A stretch of 64,000 nucleotides of DNA from MPNP01 sp965221445 (GCA_965221445.1 CBDCSF010000013.1:310001-374000), one strand, 5' to 3'. Positions 25,904 to 35,807 are shown, numbered from the stretch's first letter. Translations and numbers: made by a program. The notes: generated by a model from the sequence alone, not told the origin.

Positions 25904-26371
25904 TTGAAGAATATCCGTTACCAGGAATTGATGCAAAAAGCGTTATTTGGTGTCTTTAGAGAGGCCTTGGATATTGTTCAAAAGGACGGAATTCCCAGAG
26001 TTCCAGGAATAATTATCGATTTCGACGTGACCAATTCAGAAGTAGTTATTTCATCAAGGTTAAAGGAACAATACCTGGAACAAATGACAATTGTCCTGGA
26101 ACACTGGTTCGAGGATTTAGAAATCAATCCCGAAGGATTTTGGGTTACCTTGAATTTCAGTAACATTCCAGAACGTCTTTATATACCCTTTCAAGCGATT
26201 ATTTACTTTTTTGATAAGGATGCCAACATTGGATTTGAAATACCGAAATATGGTCAGCACAGCGATGATAACCAGGTATTGCCAAATGAACCTCAAACTG
26301 AAAAAAAATCCATTCAATCTACTGATAAGGTAGTCAGTCTGGATGATTTTAGATCAAAATCACATCACTGA
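25904..26371 (+). CDS. sspB: ClpXP adaptor SspB (alpha type)
   Basis: This 155-residue protein starts IRYQELMQKALFGVFREAL, has the SspB beta-fold core with GIIIDFDVTN...VVISSRLKEQY and FWVTLNFSNIPERLYIPFQAIIYFFDK, then an acidic flexible linker and the C-terminal ClpX-binding tail VVSLDDFRSK. SspB tethers ssrA-tagged substrates to ClpXP. It is encoded immediately downstream of the tmRNA gene that supplies those tags. The start is a TTG at 25904, because the family N-terminal block begins there; the first ATG (25931) would cut it off. Confidence 0.92.
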   Translation: MKNIRYQELMQKALFGVFREALDIVQKDGIPRVPGIIIDFDVTNSEVVISSRLKEQYLEQMTIVLEHWFEDLEINPEGFWVTLNFSNIPERLYIPFQAIIYFFDKDANIGFEIPKYGQHSDDNQVLPNEPQTEKKSIQSTDKVVSLDDFRSKSHH

Positions 26372-26403
26372 AATAAATTTCTATTCCAAAAGGGTTTATA
26401 CCA

Positions 26404-27801
26404 ATGGCTAACTTCCGTGTTGAATCAGACAGTTTTGGACAACTGAATGTACCCTCAGACAAATATTGGGGGGCACAAACTCAGAGATCCTTAATGAATT
26501 TTCCAATTGGGAAAGAAACTCAACCTGCTTCAATCATCCGGGCCTTTGGAATCATTAAGAAATCATGCGCCCAGGCAAACATGAAATTCGGTTTGCTTGA
26601 ATCAGAAATAGGCAAGGCGATTTGCATTGCGGCTGACAAAGTAATTTCTGGCCAAATTAACGACAATTTTCCCCTGGTGGTTTGGCAAACAGGTTCGGGG
26701 ACCCAAACCAATATGAACACCAATGAAGTCATAGCCAATCTTGCTATAGAATCACTGGGTGGAGAGATAGGATCTAAATCCCCGATCCATCCCAATGATC
26801 ATGTAAATATGAGTCAATCTTCCAATGATACATTTCCGACAGCGATGCATGTTGCAACTGCCCTCCTCATTAATAATGAACTTCAGCCATCCTTAAATCT
26901 CCTGAACAGGGCGCTCAAAGCAAAATGTGAAGAATTTGAAGGAATAATAAAAATTGGAAGAACCCATACACAGGATGCAACTCCCCTTACCTTGACCCAG
27001 GAATTTTCAGGATATCTGCGACAGGTTGAACTATCAGAACTCAGGATTCAAAAAGCTCTGGGAAGTATTTATGAGTTGGCTCAAGGTGGAACAGCTGTAG
27101 GCACTGGATTGAATACAATCGAAGGTTGGGACAGGGAAGTTGCAAGGAATATTTCTGAGCAAACCTCTCTCCCTTTTGTAACGGCAAAGAACAAGTTTGA
27201 AGCACTGGCCAACCATGATGCTATGGTAGGAATGTCAGGTGCTCTTAGGAGTACAGCCGTCTCACTGTTTAAAATTGCCAATGATATCCGGTTTCTGGCA
27301 TCTGGCCCCAGAAGTGGTCTGGGGGAACTATTGCTTCCTGAAAATGAACCCGGTTCCTCTATAATGCCTGGCAAGGTAAACCCGACACAAACCGAAGCAT
27401 TGACTATGGTTTGTGCTCAAGTTATGGGTAATGATGCTGGTGTGGGTTTTGCAGGGAGTCAAGGGCATTTTGAACTCAATGTTTTTAAACCCATGATCGC
27501 TTATAATGTTATTCAATCAATTCAGCTTCTATCGGATAGCATATCATCCTTTGTCGAACGTTGTATTACAGGTATCAAGGCCAATGAATCCCGGATTAAT
27601 TTCTTAATGGAAGAATCTCTCATGCTGGTTACAGCGCTGTCCCCGGTAATCGGCTATGACAAGTCCACAAAGGTTGCCAAATTAGCACATGCCAACGGCT
27701 CAACTTTGAAGGCTGCTGCCCTGGAGCTGGGTTTTGTAACCTCAGAAGAATTTGACAGAATAGTCAAACCTGAAAAAATGGTGGGGCCAAATACAAAATA
27801 A
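26404..27801 (+). CDS. fumC: Fumarate hydratase class II
   Basis: This 465-residue homotetrameric, metal-independent fumarase of the TCA cycle carries the lyase-1 superfamily signature GSSIMPGKVNPTQTE, with the flexible catalytic serine loop. Other conserved blocks are GSGTQTNMNTNEVIAN, HPNDHVNMSQSSNDTFPTAMH with the catalytic histidine region, and IGRTHTQDATPLTLTQE. Length is the family norm. It is the last core gene before the accessory island; 60 bases separate it from the large NTPase gene. Confidence 0.97.
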   Translation: MANFRVESDSFGQLNVPSDKYWGAQTQRSLMNFPIGKETQPASIIRAFGIIKKSCAQANMKFGLLESEIGKAICIAADKVISGQINDNFPLVVWQTGSGTQTNMNTNEVIANLAIESLGGEIGSKSPIHPNDHVNMSQSSNDTFPTAMHVATALLINNELQPSLNLLNRALKAKCEEFEGIIKIGRTHTQDATPLTLTQEFSGYLRQVELSELRIQKALGSIYELAQGGTAVGTGLNTIEGWDREVARNISEQTSLPFVTAKNKFEALANHDAMVGMSGALRSTAVSLFKIANDIRFLASGPRSGLGELLLPENEPGSSIMPGKVNPTQTEALTMVCAQVMGNDAGVGFAGSQGHFELNVFKPMIAYNVIQSIQLLSDSISSFVERCITGIKANESRINFLMEESLMLVTALSPVIGYDKSTKVAKLAHANGSTLKAAALELGFVTSEEFDRIVKPEKMVGPNTK

Positions 27802-27861
27802 TCCTGTAAAAAGTAACTTGAATCGATTTATTGAGATTTATACACAGTTTTACCTTTTGTA

Positions 27862-30800
27862 ATGAACTTGGAAGAATATATCGAACTTGACAGGCAGTTC
27901 ATTGAATTGTCAGATAGGGATATAGATCTGGTGGATATAGAAACTAAGATCGCTTCTGGGTATTACAAACTGCCGAAATGGCCTGATCTACTTCAATCTT
28001 ACCGAGTTGTTTTACTTTCTTCAGCGGGTACAGGCAAAAGTTGGGAGGTTTGCTTTCAGTGCCTTAAACTAATCGAGCAAGGCTATAACGCATTCTACAT
28101 CCGCTTAGAAGATTTAGCAGAAGGATTTAGCGATACGGTTTTTGAGCAAGGAAATATTCATACTCTTCAGAATGCCATGAAATGTAGAAAAGAGATTTGG
28201 CTCTTTCTCGATTCTATTGATGAAGCTCGCCTTAGTGATCCACGAAAATTTGAACTTGCACTTAAGAAACTTCAACCTGAAATCAAAAATCATTTACAAA
28301 AAACCCACCTCATTCTAACTAGCAGGGTTGGAGCATGGCGACCAACTGATGATGCAAATCAATTGAATAATTTATTCCCTCACAGGAACGAAGAGGAACA
28401 GGGGGGCAATGACAATGCACCTTCATCACCTATAAAATATTATACATTGCGGCCTCTAACTTCTGAGCAAATGGTTCTATATGCTCAGGGTAAACAGGTT
28501 GAAAACGCTGAAACAATGATTGATGACATTGTAAGAAAGCAGATGGCTGACTTGGCAGGACGACCTAAAGACTTAGACGATATTGTTTTGTATTGGAAAT
28601 CAAATGAGCAATTAGGCACACGTCTGGAGATGGTCAAAGACAGTATCAAACGCAAACTTAATGAAAATGATCCTGATCGTTCAGCCCGTGATAGATTGAC
28701 ACTAGAAAAAGCCTATGAAGGTGCAACAAAATTGGCTGCGTCTGTTGTTCTCTCACATCAAGGAAAAATCATCATACCTGGTAATAGGGAGCAACCAATT
28801 GATGGGATTATAGTTAACTCAGTCTTAAAAAACTGGTTAACTTCAGAATGTAACACTCTCCTCGGAAGACCAATATTCGAACCGGAAACTTATGGCTTTG
28901 TTCGATTTGATCATCGTGATAGTAAAGAATTTTTGGCTGCTGAATGGTTCTTACGGCTGATTAGCATAGGTCAGAGATGGCGTGTAGAAGCACTATTCTT
29001 TAAGCAGCATTATGGTGTTGATATAGTGGTCCCCAGTTTAAGGTCTATTTTGCCTTGGATTGCCTTATGCGATCAACAAATTAGAAATCGCCTTATTAAG
29101 AATTGGCCCGAAATTTTGCTTGAAGGTGGTGACCCTACTTCCTTGCCTTTTGAAGACCGTAAATCATTACTTACCTTGTTTTGTGACAAGGTAGCAAAAA
29201 CATTAGGAACTAGCTTCTCCATTGATCAAAATACATTACAAAGACTTGTTTCAAATGACATGTCACAGGTCATTCGCTCGCTGGTAAACGAATATGCTGA
29301 CCATCATAAGATTACGAGATTACTTATACGCAGCATAGAACTCGGTTTACTAACAGACTTATCAGATATTGCAATCAAAATGGCAGAAGCAGAAAAACAA
29401 GAAGAGTATATCCGTCTTGTCGCAATGCGTGCTGTTAATGTAGTGGCACCAGAAGAGAAAATTTATTCGACTGTACAAACTATTTCAAAAAAAAAATGTC
29501 TTACCAATCGACGTATGCTAGCCCACTTCATCAACAGTTTCGATCACAAATATATCCCATCCGGTAAGCTAGTGAAACTGATTTGCAATGTTGACCAGCC
29601 TATTAAACATAAAGTTGATGGATTAAACCATGCTATACAGACATACATTTCGGTATGTTCTCTTGATGCATTGGAAGAAATTGTTGAAGGGATAGCCCCG
29701 TACCTCAAATCTAAACCCTTCATTGAAAGAGGAACTTTTGAAGATGTATCTAAAGATCATGCATGGATGTTAAACTTTGCCATACCTGCATGTGAGCGTT
29801 TGGTCAAAGAACGTCATCAAGGAGCCTTCTCAGAAAGTGCATTGAGTATAATCTCATTAGTCCACGTTTCTATTGGTGATGGAATATTAAAAGTTAAAAC
29901 AAATCTCCCTGCATTAATCTCTCCATGGTCAGAATTAAACGAATCCTTGTTCTGGCATGATGTGGTAGATGTACGTCGTATCATGCAAGAAAAGGATGAA
30001 TCAAAACTTACCGATTGGAGTCAAGTTAGAAGTTTTAGACCAAATAGGCGTTTTGACAGAGAGGATTTTGATCTTGTTATTAGTTGGATCACAAAAAAAC
30101 CATTGCAAGACGACAAACTAGTCGCTCTCAGTTTAGCTTTTAACATCTATTGTAAAGCTGGCCGTCAAAGAAAATTACGTGACCAATTATGGAAACGTGT
30201 GAAAGGTAATGAAGAGCTTAGCATCGCGTTAAAAAAGTATATGAATCCTCCTCGTCAAACTGCCAAGCAAAAAAAATACCACAAATTGGATGCACGGTTG
30301 AAAAGAAAAATGGCTAGGCGTAAGGCCAAGTTAGATGATTTTCATCAAAAATGGAAGAGAATTCTACCAAAGCAACTCGCCAAAATCCGCAATGAAGAAA
30401 AGGCAAAAAAAGATTACTTTTGTGTAGAACAAAAGTATCTTTTTGAACGCATGAAGGACAAATGTACAGACCAAAATCTACTTGCACTAACAAATTGGGT
30501 TGACTTGATTGAGGAGTTTGGCATAGAGGTAGCCGAAGCTATGCGAGACGGCTTAAAATCCACATGGCGGAACTATAAACCTGGTTTACCATCGGAAGGT
30601 ACAAAAATTATAAATACCGTGACTGATTTAGAGGTTATGGGTCTTTCTGGATTGGCAATTGAAGCTTCAGAATACCCAGATTGGCCATCAACCTTAAGCA
30701 CCAAAGATGCTTACCTTGCAGCACGCTACCTTATGAGCGAATTGGTCGGTTTTCCAGAATGGTTTGAAGCCTTCGCTAAACACTTTCCCGAGATTACCCA

Positions 30801-32190
30801 TAAGCAAATTGTTGCTGAGATAGAATGGGAATTGTCAAATAGTACTAGTGACCAAACGCTGCATTATATCTTGTCCGATATATTTTATTATACCCCGTGG
30901 TATGAAGTTCAAATAGCACCAGATGTACACCGCTTACTAAACTCAAACGACCCCAGGAATCTCCAGACATTGAAATATGCACTGAATATTTTACTCAGAT
31001 GTAATACAATCACCGATCAAAAAATTGCAGAACTGGCAATTATAAAAGCAAACATGGAAGCGCTTGATATCAATCAAAAGCCACTTTGGTATGCAGCTTG
31101 GGTATCAGTTAAACCGGAATCGGCTATTGTGAACCTGAAGGATTCCCTCCGAACGTTGGATAAAGACAAAACTAAAGATCCTTCAAGTGATTCAATGCAG
31201 GATCCAGCCAGTGACTTTGCTATTTCATTTATTAACGCTTTGAACGGAACCCGTTTTGGAGGAGGATTGGGTGTTAGAGAAAATTATTTGAAAGCACAAT
31301 TCCTTGTAGAGTTGTATGAGTTGATGCATAAGTATATCCGCAAAGAAGAAGATCTAAATCGCTATAATAGCGGTGTGTTTACCCCGACTAGCCGGGACGA
31401 AGCACAAGATGGAAGGGAACGTCTCTATAATGCTCTTTGTGACACCCCTGGTATAGAGGCATTTAATGCATTGGTAAATATCGCAGAAAGTGCAGAAGGT
31501 GAATACAAAAAAACTTGGCTTTACGATAAGGCTTATACTCGTGCACGAGCTGATGCAGATCAACCATGGAATATCAACCAGATTAATGAATTTGAAGAAA
31601 CTCTAGAATTAGTACCTACCACACCACGGGAATTATTTGACGTTGCAATTAATTGCCTTCTTGATTTCAAATATGCAAATGAAGAAGGTGACAACAGCCC
31701 ATCAAACATTCTCAAAAAAGTAGACAATGAAAATGAATTAAGGAATTACCTTGCAGGTGAGCTGGTAAGTAAATCACAAAATCGATTTTCCATTTCACAG
31801 GAACATGAATTTCCCAATATGCAAAGAACAGACATCCGTTTCATGCATGCATCTATTTTAGGTATGGTCCCTGTTGAACTCAAGATTGCAAATAAATGGT
31901 CGGGAAATAAATTGTTGAGTAAACTTAGAGGTCAACTCTGTCTTGATTACTTATGTGATCCTGCAAATGAGAATGGTATCTATTTATTGATTTACTGTGA
32001 CAAAACAGAAAAAAACAAATGGAAGGTATCTGGAGAAGAGGTAGATTTTAAGCGGTTGGTTGAATTTTTACAAGAATACGCGAACAATTTGATACAAGAG
32101 GATCATGAAATACGTGAAATCGGTGTAACAAATTTACGGGTTATTGGTATAGACCTAACTAAACGTGCTGTTACTCATCAGGGTACTTAG
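27862..32190 (+). CDS. Large STAND/NACHT-like NTPase with C-terminal PD-(D/E)XK nuclease-like domain (candidate antiphage protein)
   Basis: This 1442-residue protein stands alone. A P-loop SSAGTGKS sits at 53-60 (K59, S60), Walker B IWLFLDSIDEAR at 112-123 (D117, D120, E121), and a sensor-like ILTSR at 151-155. This is the layout of NACHT/STAND ATPases. Helical, repeat-like sequence follows for about 1000 residues, with a very basic stretch at about 793-850. Near the C-terminus TDIRF (D1324), VPVELKIA (E1339-x-K1341) and RGQLCLDYL form a PD-(D/E)XK nuclease pattern. In Avs and most bacterial NACHT proteins the effector is N-terminal; here it is at the end. No ribosome binding site precedes the ATG. 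Island context suggests defence; substrate and trigger are unknown. Confidence 0.8.
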   Translation: MNLEEYIELDRQFIELSDRDIDLVDIETKIASGYYKLPKWPDLLQSYRVVLLSSAGTGKSWEVCFQCLKLIEQGYNAFYIRLEDLAEGFSDTVFEQGNIHTLQNAMKCRKEIWLFLDSIDEARLSDPRKFELALKKLQPEIKNHLQKTHLILTSRVGAWRPTDDANQLNNLFPHRNEEEQGGNDNAPSSPIKYYTLRPLTSEQMVLYAQGKQVENAETMIDDIVRKQMADLAGRPKDLDDIVLYWKSNEQLGTRLEMVKDSIKRKLNENDPDRSARDRLTLEKAYEGATKLAASVVLSHQGKIIIPGNREQPIDGIIVNSVLKNWLTSECNTLLGRPIFEPETYGFVRFDHRDSKEFLAAEWFLRLISIGQRWRVEALFFKQHYGVDIVVPSLRSILPWIALCDQQIRNRLIKNWPEILLEGGDPTSLPFEDRKSLLTLFCDKVAKTLGTSFSIDQNTLQRLVSNDMSQVIRSLVNEYADHHKITRLLIRSIELGLLTDLSDIAIKMAEAEKQEEYIRLVAMRAVNVVAPEEKIYSTVQTISKKKCLTNRRMLAHFINSFDHKYIPSGKLVKLICNVDQPIKHKVDGLNHAIQTYISVCSLDALEEIVEGIAPYLKSKPFIERGTFEDVSKDHAWMLNFAIPACERLVKERHQGAFSESALSIISLVHVSIGDGILKVKTNLPALISPWSELNESLFWHDVVDVRRIMQEKDESKLTDWSQVRSFRPNRRFDREDFDLVISWITKKPLQDDKLVALSLAFNIYCKAGRQRKLRDQLWKRVKGNEELSIALKKYMNPPRQTAKQKKYHKLDARLKRKMARRKAKLDDFHQKWKRILPKQLAKIRNEEKAKKDYFCVEQKYLFERMKDKCTDQNLLALTNWVDLIEEFGIEVAEAMRDGLKSTWRNYKPGLPSEGTKIINTVTDLEVMGLSGLAIEASEYPDWPSTLSTKDAYLAARYLMSELVGFPEWFEAFAKHFPEITHKQIVAEIEWELSNSTSDQTLHYILSDIFYYTPWYEVQIAPDVHRLLNSNDPRNLQTLKYALNILLRCNTITDQKIAELAIIKANMEALDINQKPLWYAAWVSVKPESAIVNLKDSLRTLDKDKTKDPSSDSMQDPASDFAISFINALNGTRFGGGLGVRENYLKAQFLVELYELMHKYIRKEEDLNRYNSGVFTPTSRDEAQDGRERLYNALCDTPGIEAFNALVNIAESAEGEYKKTWLYDKAYTRARADADQPWNINQINEFEETLELVPTTPRELFDVAINCLLDFKYANEEGDNSPSNILKKVDNENELRNYLAGELVSKSQNRFSISQEHEFPNMQRTDIRFMHASILGMVPVELKIANKWSGNKLLSKLRGQLCLDYLCDPANENGIYLLIYCDKTEKNKWKVSGEEVDFKRLVEFLQEYANNLIQEDHEIREIGVTNLRVIGIDLTKRAVTHQGT

Positions 32191-32709
32191 TCTAACTTAT
32201 AGCACGCCTTGTAATATAATGCGTTAACCAGGGCAGAGACTTTTGTATCACATTAGAATCAACTTATGCATGATAAATGTTTTCAGACAAGTCAGGTACA
32301 TAATTAGGATTTTTGGGATCCTAATTCGGGTCAAACCCTACCAGAAGGCTGAAAGTAGGCCAAAGCAAACCAATTTTGTATTAACTGAAAACAACACTCT
32401 AATTCGAAACTAGACTAGTTGGAGGGCAAAAATGAGGGAAGTGTTACACGTCCAGTGCCAAGTTCTCTAATTAAATACAGGCTTCAGCCGAATCTTACTA
32501 ACGCTTCAGCTGCCGCGGATTCAAATGTATCGTAAACACCAACAAGTTTCATTTCGTAAAATTACCCATTTTTCAAAAAGGTATTACATATTTGAGTCCG
32601 CAGACTACCAGTTTTTACCAGGCCGGCTACGACTCCATCTACCCGGCCTCGTTTTTACAATCGGTATTGAATCAATTCAATGAACACTTAAAAAGAAGTA
32701 CAACAAATT
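32191..32709. other. Non-coding stretch with two hairpins between the island genes
   Basis: About 520 bases lie between the convergent NTPase and restriction genes. A nine-pair hairpin, AATTAGGAT (32302-32310) with ATCCTAATT (32318-32326), lacks a T run. A second hairpin at 32620-32649 is listed separately. No credible gene is visible; short frames have no ribosome binding sites. Confidence 0.5.
32611..32658 (+). terminator. Hairpin with T run, flanked by an 8-base direct repeat
   Basis: AGGCCGG (32620-32626) pairs perfectly with CCGGCCT (32643-32649) around a 16-base loop and is followed by CG-TTTTT, giving a plausible rho-independent terminator for plus-strand transcripts. It is 430 bases beyond the NTPase stop. 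The hairpin is bracketed by exact copies of GTTTTTAC at 32611-32618 and 32651-32658, which could instead be a target duplication around a tiny inserted element. Confidence 0.5.
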
Positions 32710-35700
32710 TTACCTTACATGGTTTGGTAATATTTGCCTCGCAGTTTCATTCAACCTGTCTGTAATACCGTTTGCAAGTAATAAACCCCTTATTTGCTCG
32801 GACAAAGTTACCTGCCCTAGCATGTTTTGGCCTTCAGTTAGATTCCCTTGTATTTCAGTAAGGAGGACAGAAACAGCCTCTTCCGCTTCGACTGTTAGTT
32901 GTGCCATGATTTGATGTAAATCATTATCGGGATTAAACTCAGGGATTGGAATACAACGCCAGGGTTGCAGATGAAAATTTCGGCCAGATGATTGAGATGC
33001 CTTAAACGCTTGTCGTAAGGATGGGGTATTAAGAAGAGCTGTTAGGTAAGCAGCTTCATTTTCTGAATGAAAGGAACAGTAGTACAACGCATTTGGTATT
33101 ACGAAAGAACGGTAACCAATCCTACAACTGCGCATAATATCACCTGCCAATGGATAAAGTACTGTCTTTAATCTTTGCCTTTTAATAGTCCTTATTAGAG
33201 GGAGTTGATTGCTCAAACCTTTTTGGTAATTGATCCGATCCACCAATGTTCCTGGTGTATTCTGCCCCTGTCCCCGAAACTCATCGTATTTAGTATTTAG
33301 CATTTCCCATCCTGGTTCTTTAATAGCAGAGTTATGAGACAGCAGCTTCCCATTTTTACTGGTCGGTACTATTACATAATTCGGTTCACCGGGGGCTAAT
33401 GAAAAGGGCAACATTTTTCTTGATGGCACCATCTCTTTTAACCACTTGGAAGGTAAATGGAATTGCCCCAGTTGTACATTCCCCCATGGTTTTTTGGGAG
33501 AAGGTTTCATTCGAATGCTACTATATTTCTCATCATAACACTCTACACTCTCTACCATCGTTAATACATTGGGGGTAAAAGTTGCCCCTTGCCTAAAACC
33601 TGAATTTAAATAGTAAGAGGATTCTTGGGGATATGGATTTTCAGTTCTCTCAAATTTTGCATATTGCAAGATGTCCTCCAGAGTTGAATGAGGCTCGGCT
33701 TTGTTTTTTGACCATCTTCCTGTCAGTGCGCTACCTTTACCAAGTGAAGATGCCCGAATATCAAATAAAATACATGACCGGTTGGAATCACCCCCTTCAA
33801 AAACACGCAACTCTGAAAGATCAATGGACTGCCTGTGAATGCCTTTATTCAATCGCCATGTTCGAAAATTTTCCCATTGACCGGATTTAATTGCCGAGGC
33901 CTTGACAACCCAACTCGCAGGATCTAATTTTGGGTTACTCAGATATTTTTCCCGACATTTTTTAACGAACAGTTGGGCAATATCAAATTTTGGTGCATAT
34001 TTGCCGCCTTGGCGCAATCCGGATTGATTGGCAGCATTCAGAATATTGTCTCGTCTTTCATCGCGTAACCCAGCTATCGGAACCCAGGGAGGATTACTGA
34101 CAATGCGATCTATCTTGTGTATTCCTAGAGCATAAGGCCCCACTGCATTCACAAAATACCAGTTCCAGACCGAATTTCCTTCTTTCTTAATTATTCTTTT
34201 CAAAATGTCATGAGCTTCAACTAGAACTTCTTCGTCATTTTCCACAGCATTAATGATATAAGTAGGTAGTTCTTCTTGCTTCATTGCACTTGCCGTAAAT
34301 GGCTCGACCAGTTTTGCGAAATTATCCAGGCCGTAAAAACTTTCTCGCAAAACAACTGTTCCGGTTCCACCAGGTGAAGTGATGTGAACTTCACCCTTCT
34401 TTGGGGCAAATAAAGACCCGTCGTCAGCGCCTTGTAATTGCAGGGAATCCCCATTATAGATTCGTAGATTTGCTATCCCTGATGGAGGCGGAGTCGGAAG
34501 TGCTCTACGAACAGTTGCTCGTGAAAATTCACACGCTACCGGATGTATGTCAATACCATTGATCAAACGCGTAACCACTTCGGTTTGCTCGCCATCTTTA
34601 AGTATTAACATCTCCTTATGTGAGAGTAGGTGCCTGGTCGCATGATAAAGAAAGGTACCAGAACCACAGGCGGGATCAAGAACACCTGTTCCATGTATGG
34701 GGGTTTTGTTATAATATGAATCTAAAGCTGCCTCTATAGCTGTTTTGCACCAATTATCATCCAGGGTTTCCTTCACCATAAGTTCAGCCAACCAGTCTGG
34801 AGTATAGACTTCACCAAAATCCCTCCGGTCTTCAGCTGAAACAAAAGCTTCATAAAGAGGTCGCAAAACATCGCCCTGACGCATCTGCCAGTCATACAGA
34901 TTTAATTCCTTAAGTAGATCATTGGCCCAATTTTGACCCAGGGTGGATTTTACAATCCAACTAACAAAGCCATCCCCAAGAAGGTCTTCAGCATCAGGTT
35001 CACCTTCCCCGTTTGACATTGTCCAGATAACACCACGAGCCAATGCTACGAGAAAAGAATGGGAAACAAAAAGTCTAAATTGAGCAGGTTTCTCAACGGG
35101 ATACATGCCAGAACTCCGTAACATGTCGCCCCAAAGTTTTCGTTGGGTGATAGTTTCTTTTGCTAATTTATCTGGCAAATTGTCAAATAATTCTCGCAAA
35201 TTTGAATGGTGATCTTGGAAAAGGTCAACTGGATTGCTAGGTATCCACTGTTTGCCTATCAGTTCACCAGCTAGGATCGGTTCAAGCCATGTGACCAATT
35301 CCGTGCCATTTTTGGGTCGATAACTCTCTGTTTCAGGTTGTGCAACTGGTTTATCACGATGCTCATAAGACCAATGATGCCAAACCTTGCCGTCGGTAAG
35401 GATTCCAGTCCATCGGCGGTTATTATTTTCGCTTGACTGACTTTTAGTTGCCTTTTCAATTTCAGCCTGAAGGTAATCATCAAGCTGGCGAAAAGGGGAT
35501 TTACTTTTGCCAGAAGCTTTTTTTGGATTATCCGCCAATCCAGTCCGTTTGACCTCAATAACCATCCTTAATCGCGGGAAATAAATATCCTTAGAGCCGG
35601 TGCTCACACGGTGCTCAAGCCGATATTCGGTTATGCCCTTAACCTCAAACAGATAGCAAATTCTATTTCTGATATCCGCTTCACTTGCATCTTTTCCGAT

Positions 35701-35739
35701 CTCTAGGATACGTTCGGCTGCTCTTTCAATTTTTATCAT
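32710..35739 (-). CDS. Type IIG restriction-modification enzyme (fused endonuclease and N6-adenine methyltransferase)
   Basis: This 1009-residue single-chain enzyme has an N-terminal PD-(D/E)XK nuclease motif, D51 with E62-V-K64 (KDIYFPRLRMVIEVKR). A helical connector precedes the methyltransferase motif X (GEVYTPDWLAELMV, about 309-322), the SAM-binding motif I DPACGSGTFLY at 355-365, and the catalytic NPPW at 549-552, typical of gamma-class N6-adenine enzymes. The C-terminal 350 residues form the probable target-recognition domain. Such enzymes cut at a distance from their site and methylate one strand. It converges on the NTPase gene. The frame is intact and motifs are complete, so it is probably active. 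A BREX PglX relative is less likely because of the nuclease motif and the absence of other BREX genes. Confidence 0.85.
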   Translation of the reverse strand: MIKIERAAERILEIGKDASEADIRNRICYLFEVKGITEYRLEHRVSTGSKDIYFPRLRMVIEVKRTGLADNPKKASGKSKSPFRQLDDYLQAEIEKATKSQSSENNNRRWTGILTDGKVWHHWSYEHRDKPVAQPETESYRPKNGTELVTWLEPILAGELIGKQWIPSNPVDLFQDHHSNLRELFDNLPDKLAKETITQRKLWGDMLRSSGMYPVEKPAQFRLFVSHSFLVALARGVIWTMSNGEGEPDAEDLLGDGFVSWIVKSTLGQNWANDLLKELNLYDWQMRQGDVLRPLYEAFVSAEDRRDFGEVYTPDWLAELMVKETLDDNWCKTAIEAALDSYYNKTPIHGTGVLDPACGSGTFLYHATRHLLSHKEMLILKDGEQTEVVTRLINGIDIHPVACEFSRATVRRALPTPPPSGIANLRIYNGDSLQLQGADDGSLFAPKKGEVHITSPGGTGTVVLRESFYGLDNFAKLVEPFTASAMKQEELPTYIINAVENDEEVLVEAHDILKRIIKKEGNSVWNWYFVNAVGPYALGIHKIDRIVSNPPWVPIAGLRDERRDNILNAANQSGLRQGGKYAPKFDIAQLFVKKCREKYLSNPKLDPASWVVKASAIKSGQWENFRTWRLNKGIHRQSIDLSELRVFEGGDSNRSCILFDIRASSLGKGSALTGRWSKNKAEPHSTLEDILQYAKFERTENPYPQESSYYLNSGFRQGATFTPNVLTMVESVECYDEKYSSIRMKPSPKKPWGNVQLGQFHLPSKWLKEMVPSRKMLPFSLAPGEPNYVIVPTSKNGKLLSHNSAIKEPGWEMLNTKYDEFRGQGQNTPGTLVDRINYQKGLSNQLPLIRTIKRQRLKTVLYPLAGDIMRSCRIGYRSFVIPNALYYCSFHSENEAAYLTALLNTPSLRQAFKASQSSGRNFHLQPWRCIPIPEFNPDNDLHQIMAQLTVEAEEAVSVLLTEIQGNLTEGQNMLGQVTLSEQIRGLLLANGITDRLNETARQILPNHVR

Positions 35740-35807
35740 AATTTACGCCTTTATATGTATTTACCTGATAGTGATCTGCGATTGTATTTTTAGTAATTAT
35801 CCATTCC

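Noticed and set aside
32431..32690. A plus-strand frame beginning ATG with MREVLHVQ, followed later by LQLPRIQMY, which recalls the N-terminus of beta-tubulin.
   Set aside because: It stops after 12 codons, the spacing is wrong and the rest does not fit. A tubulin relic in this bacterial context is far less likely than chance.
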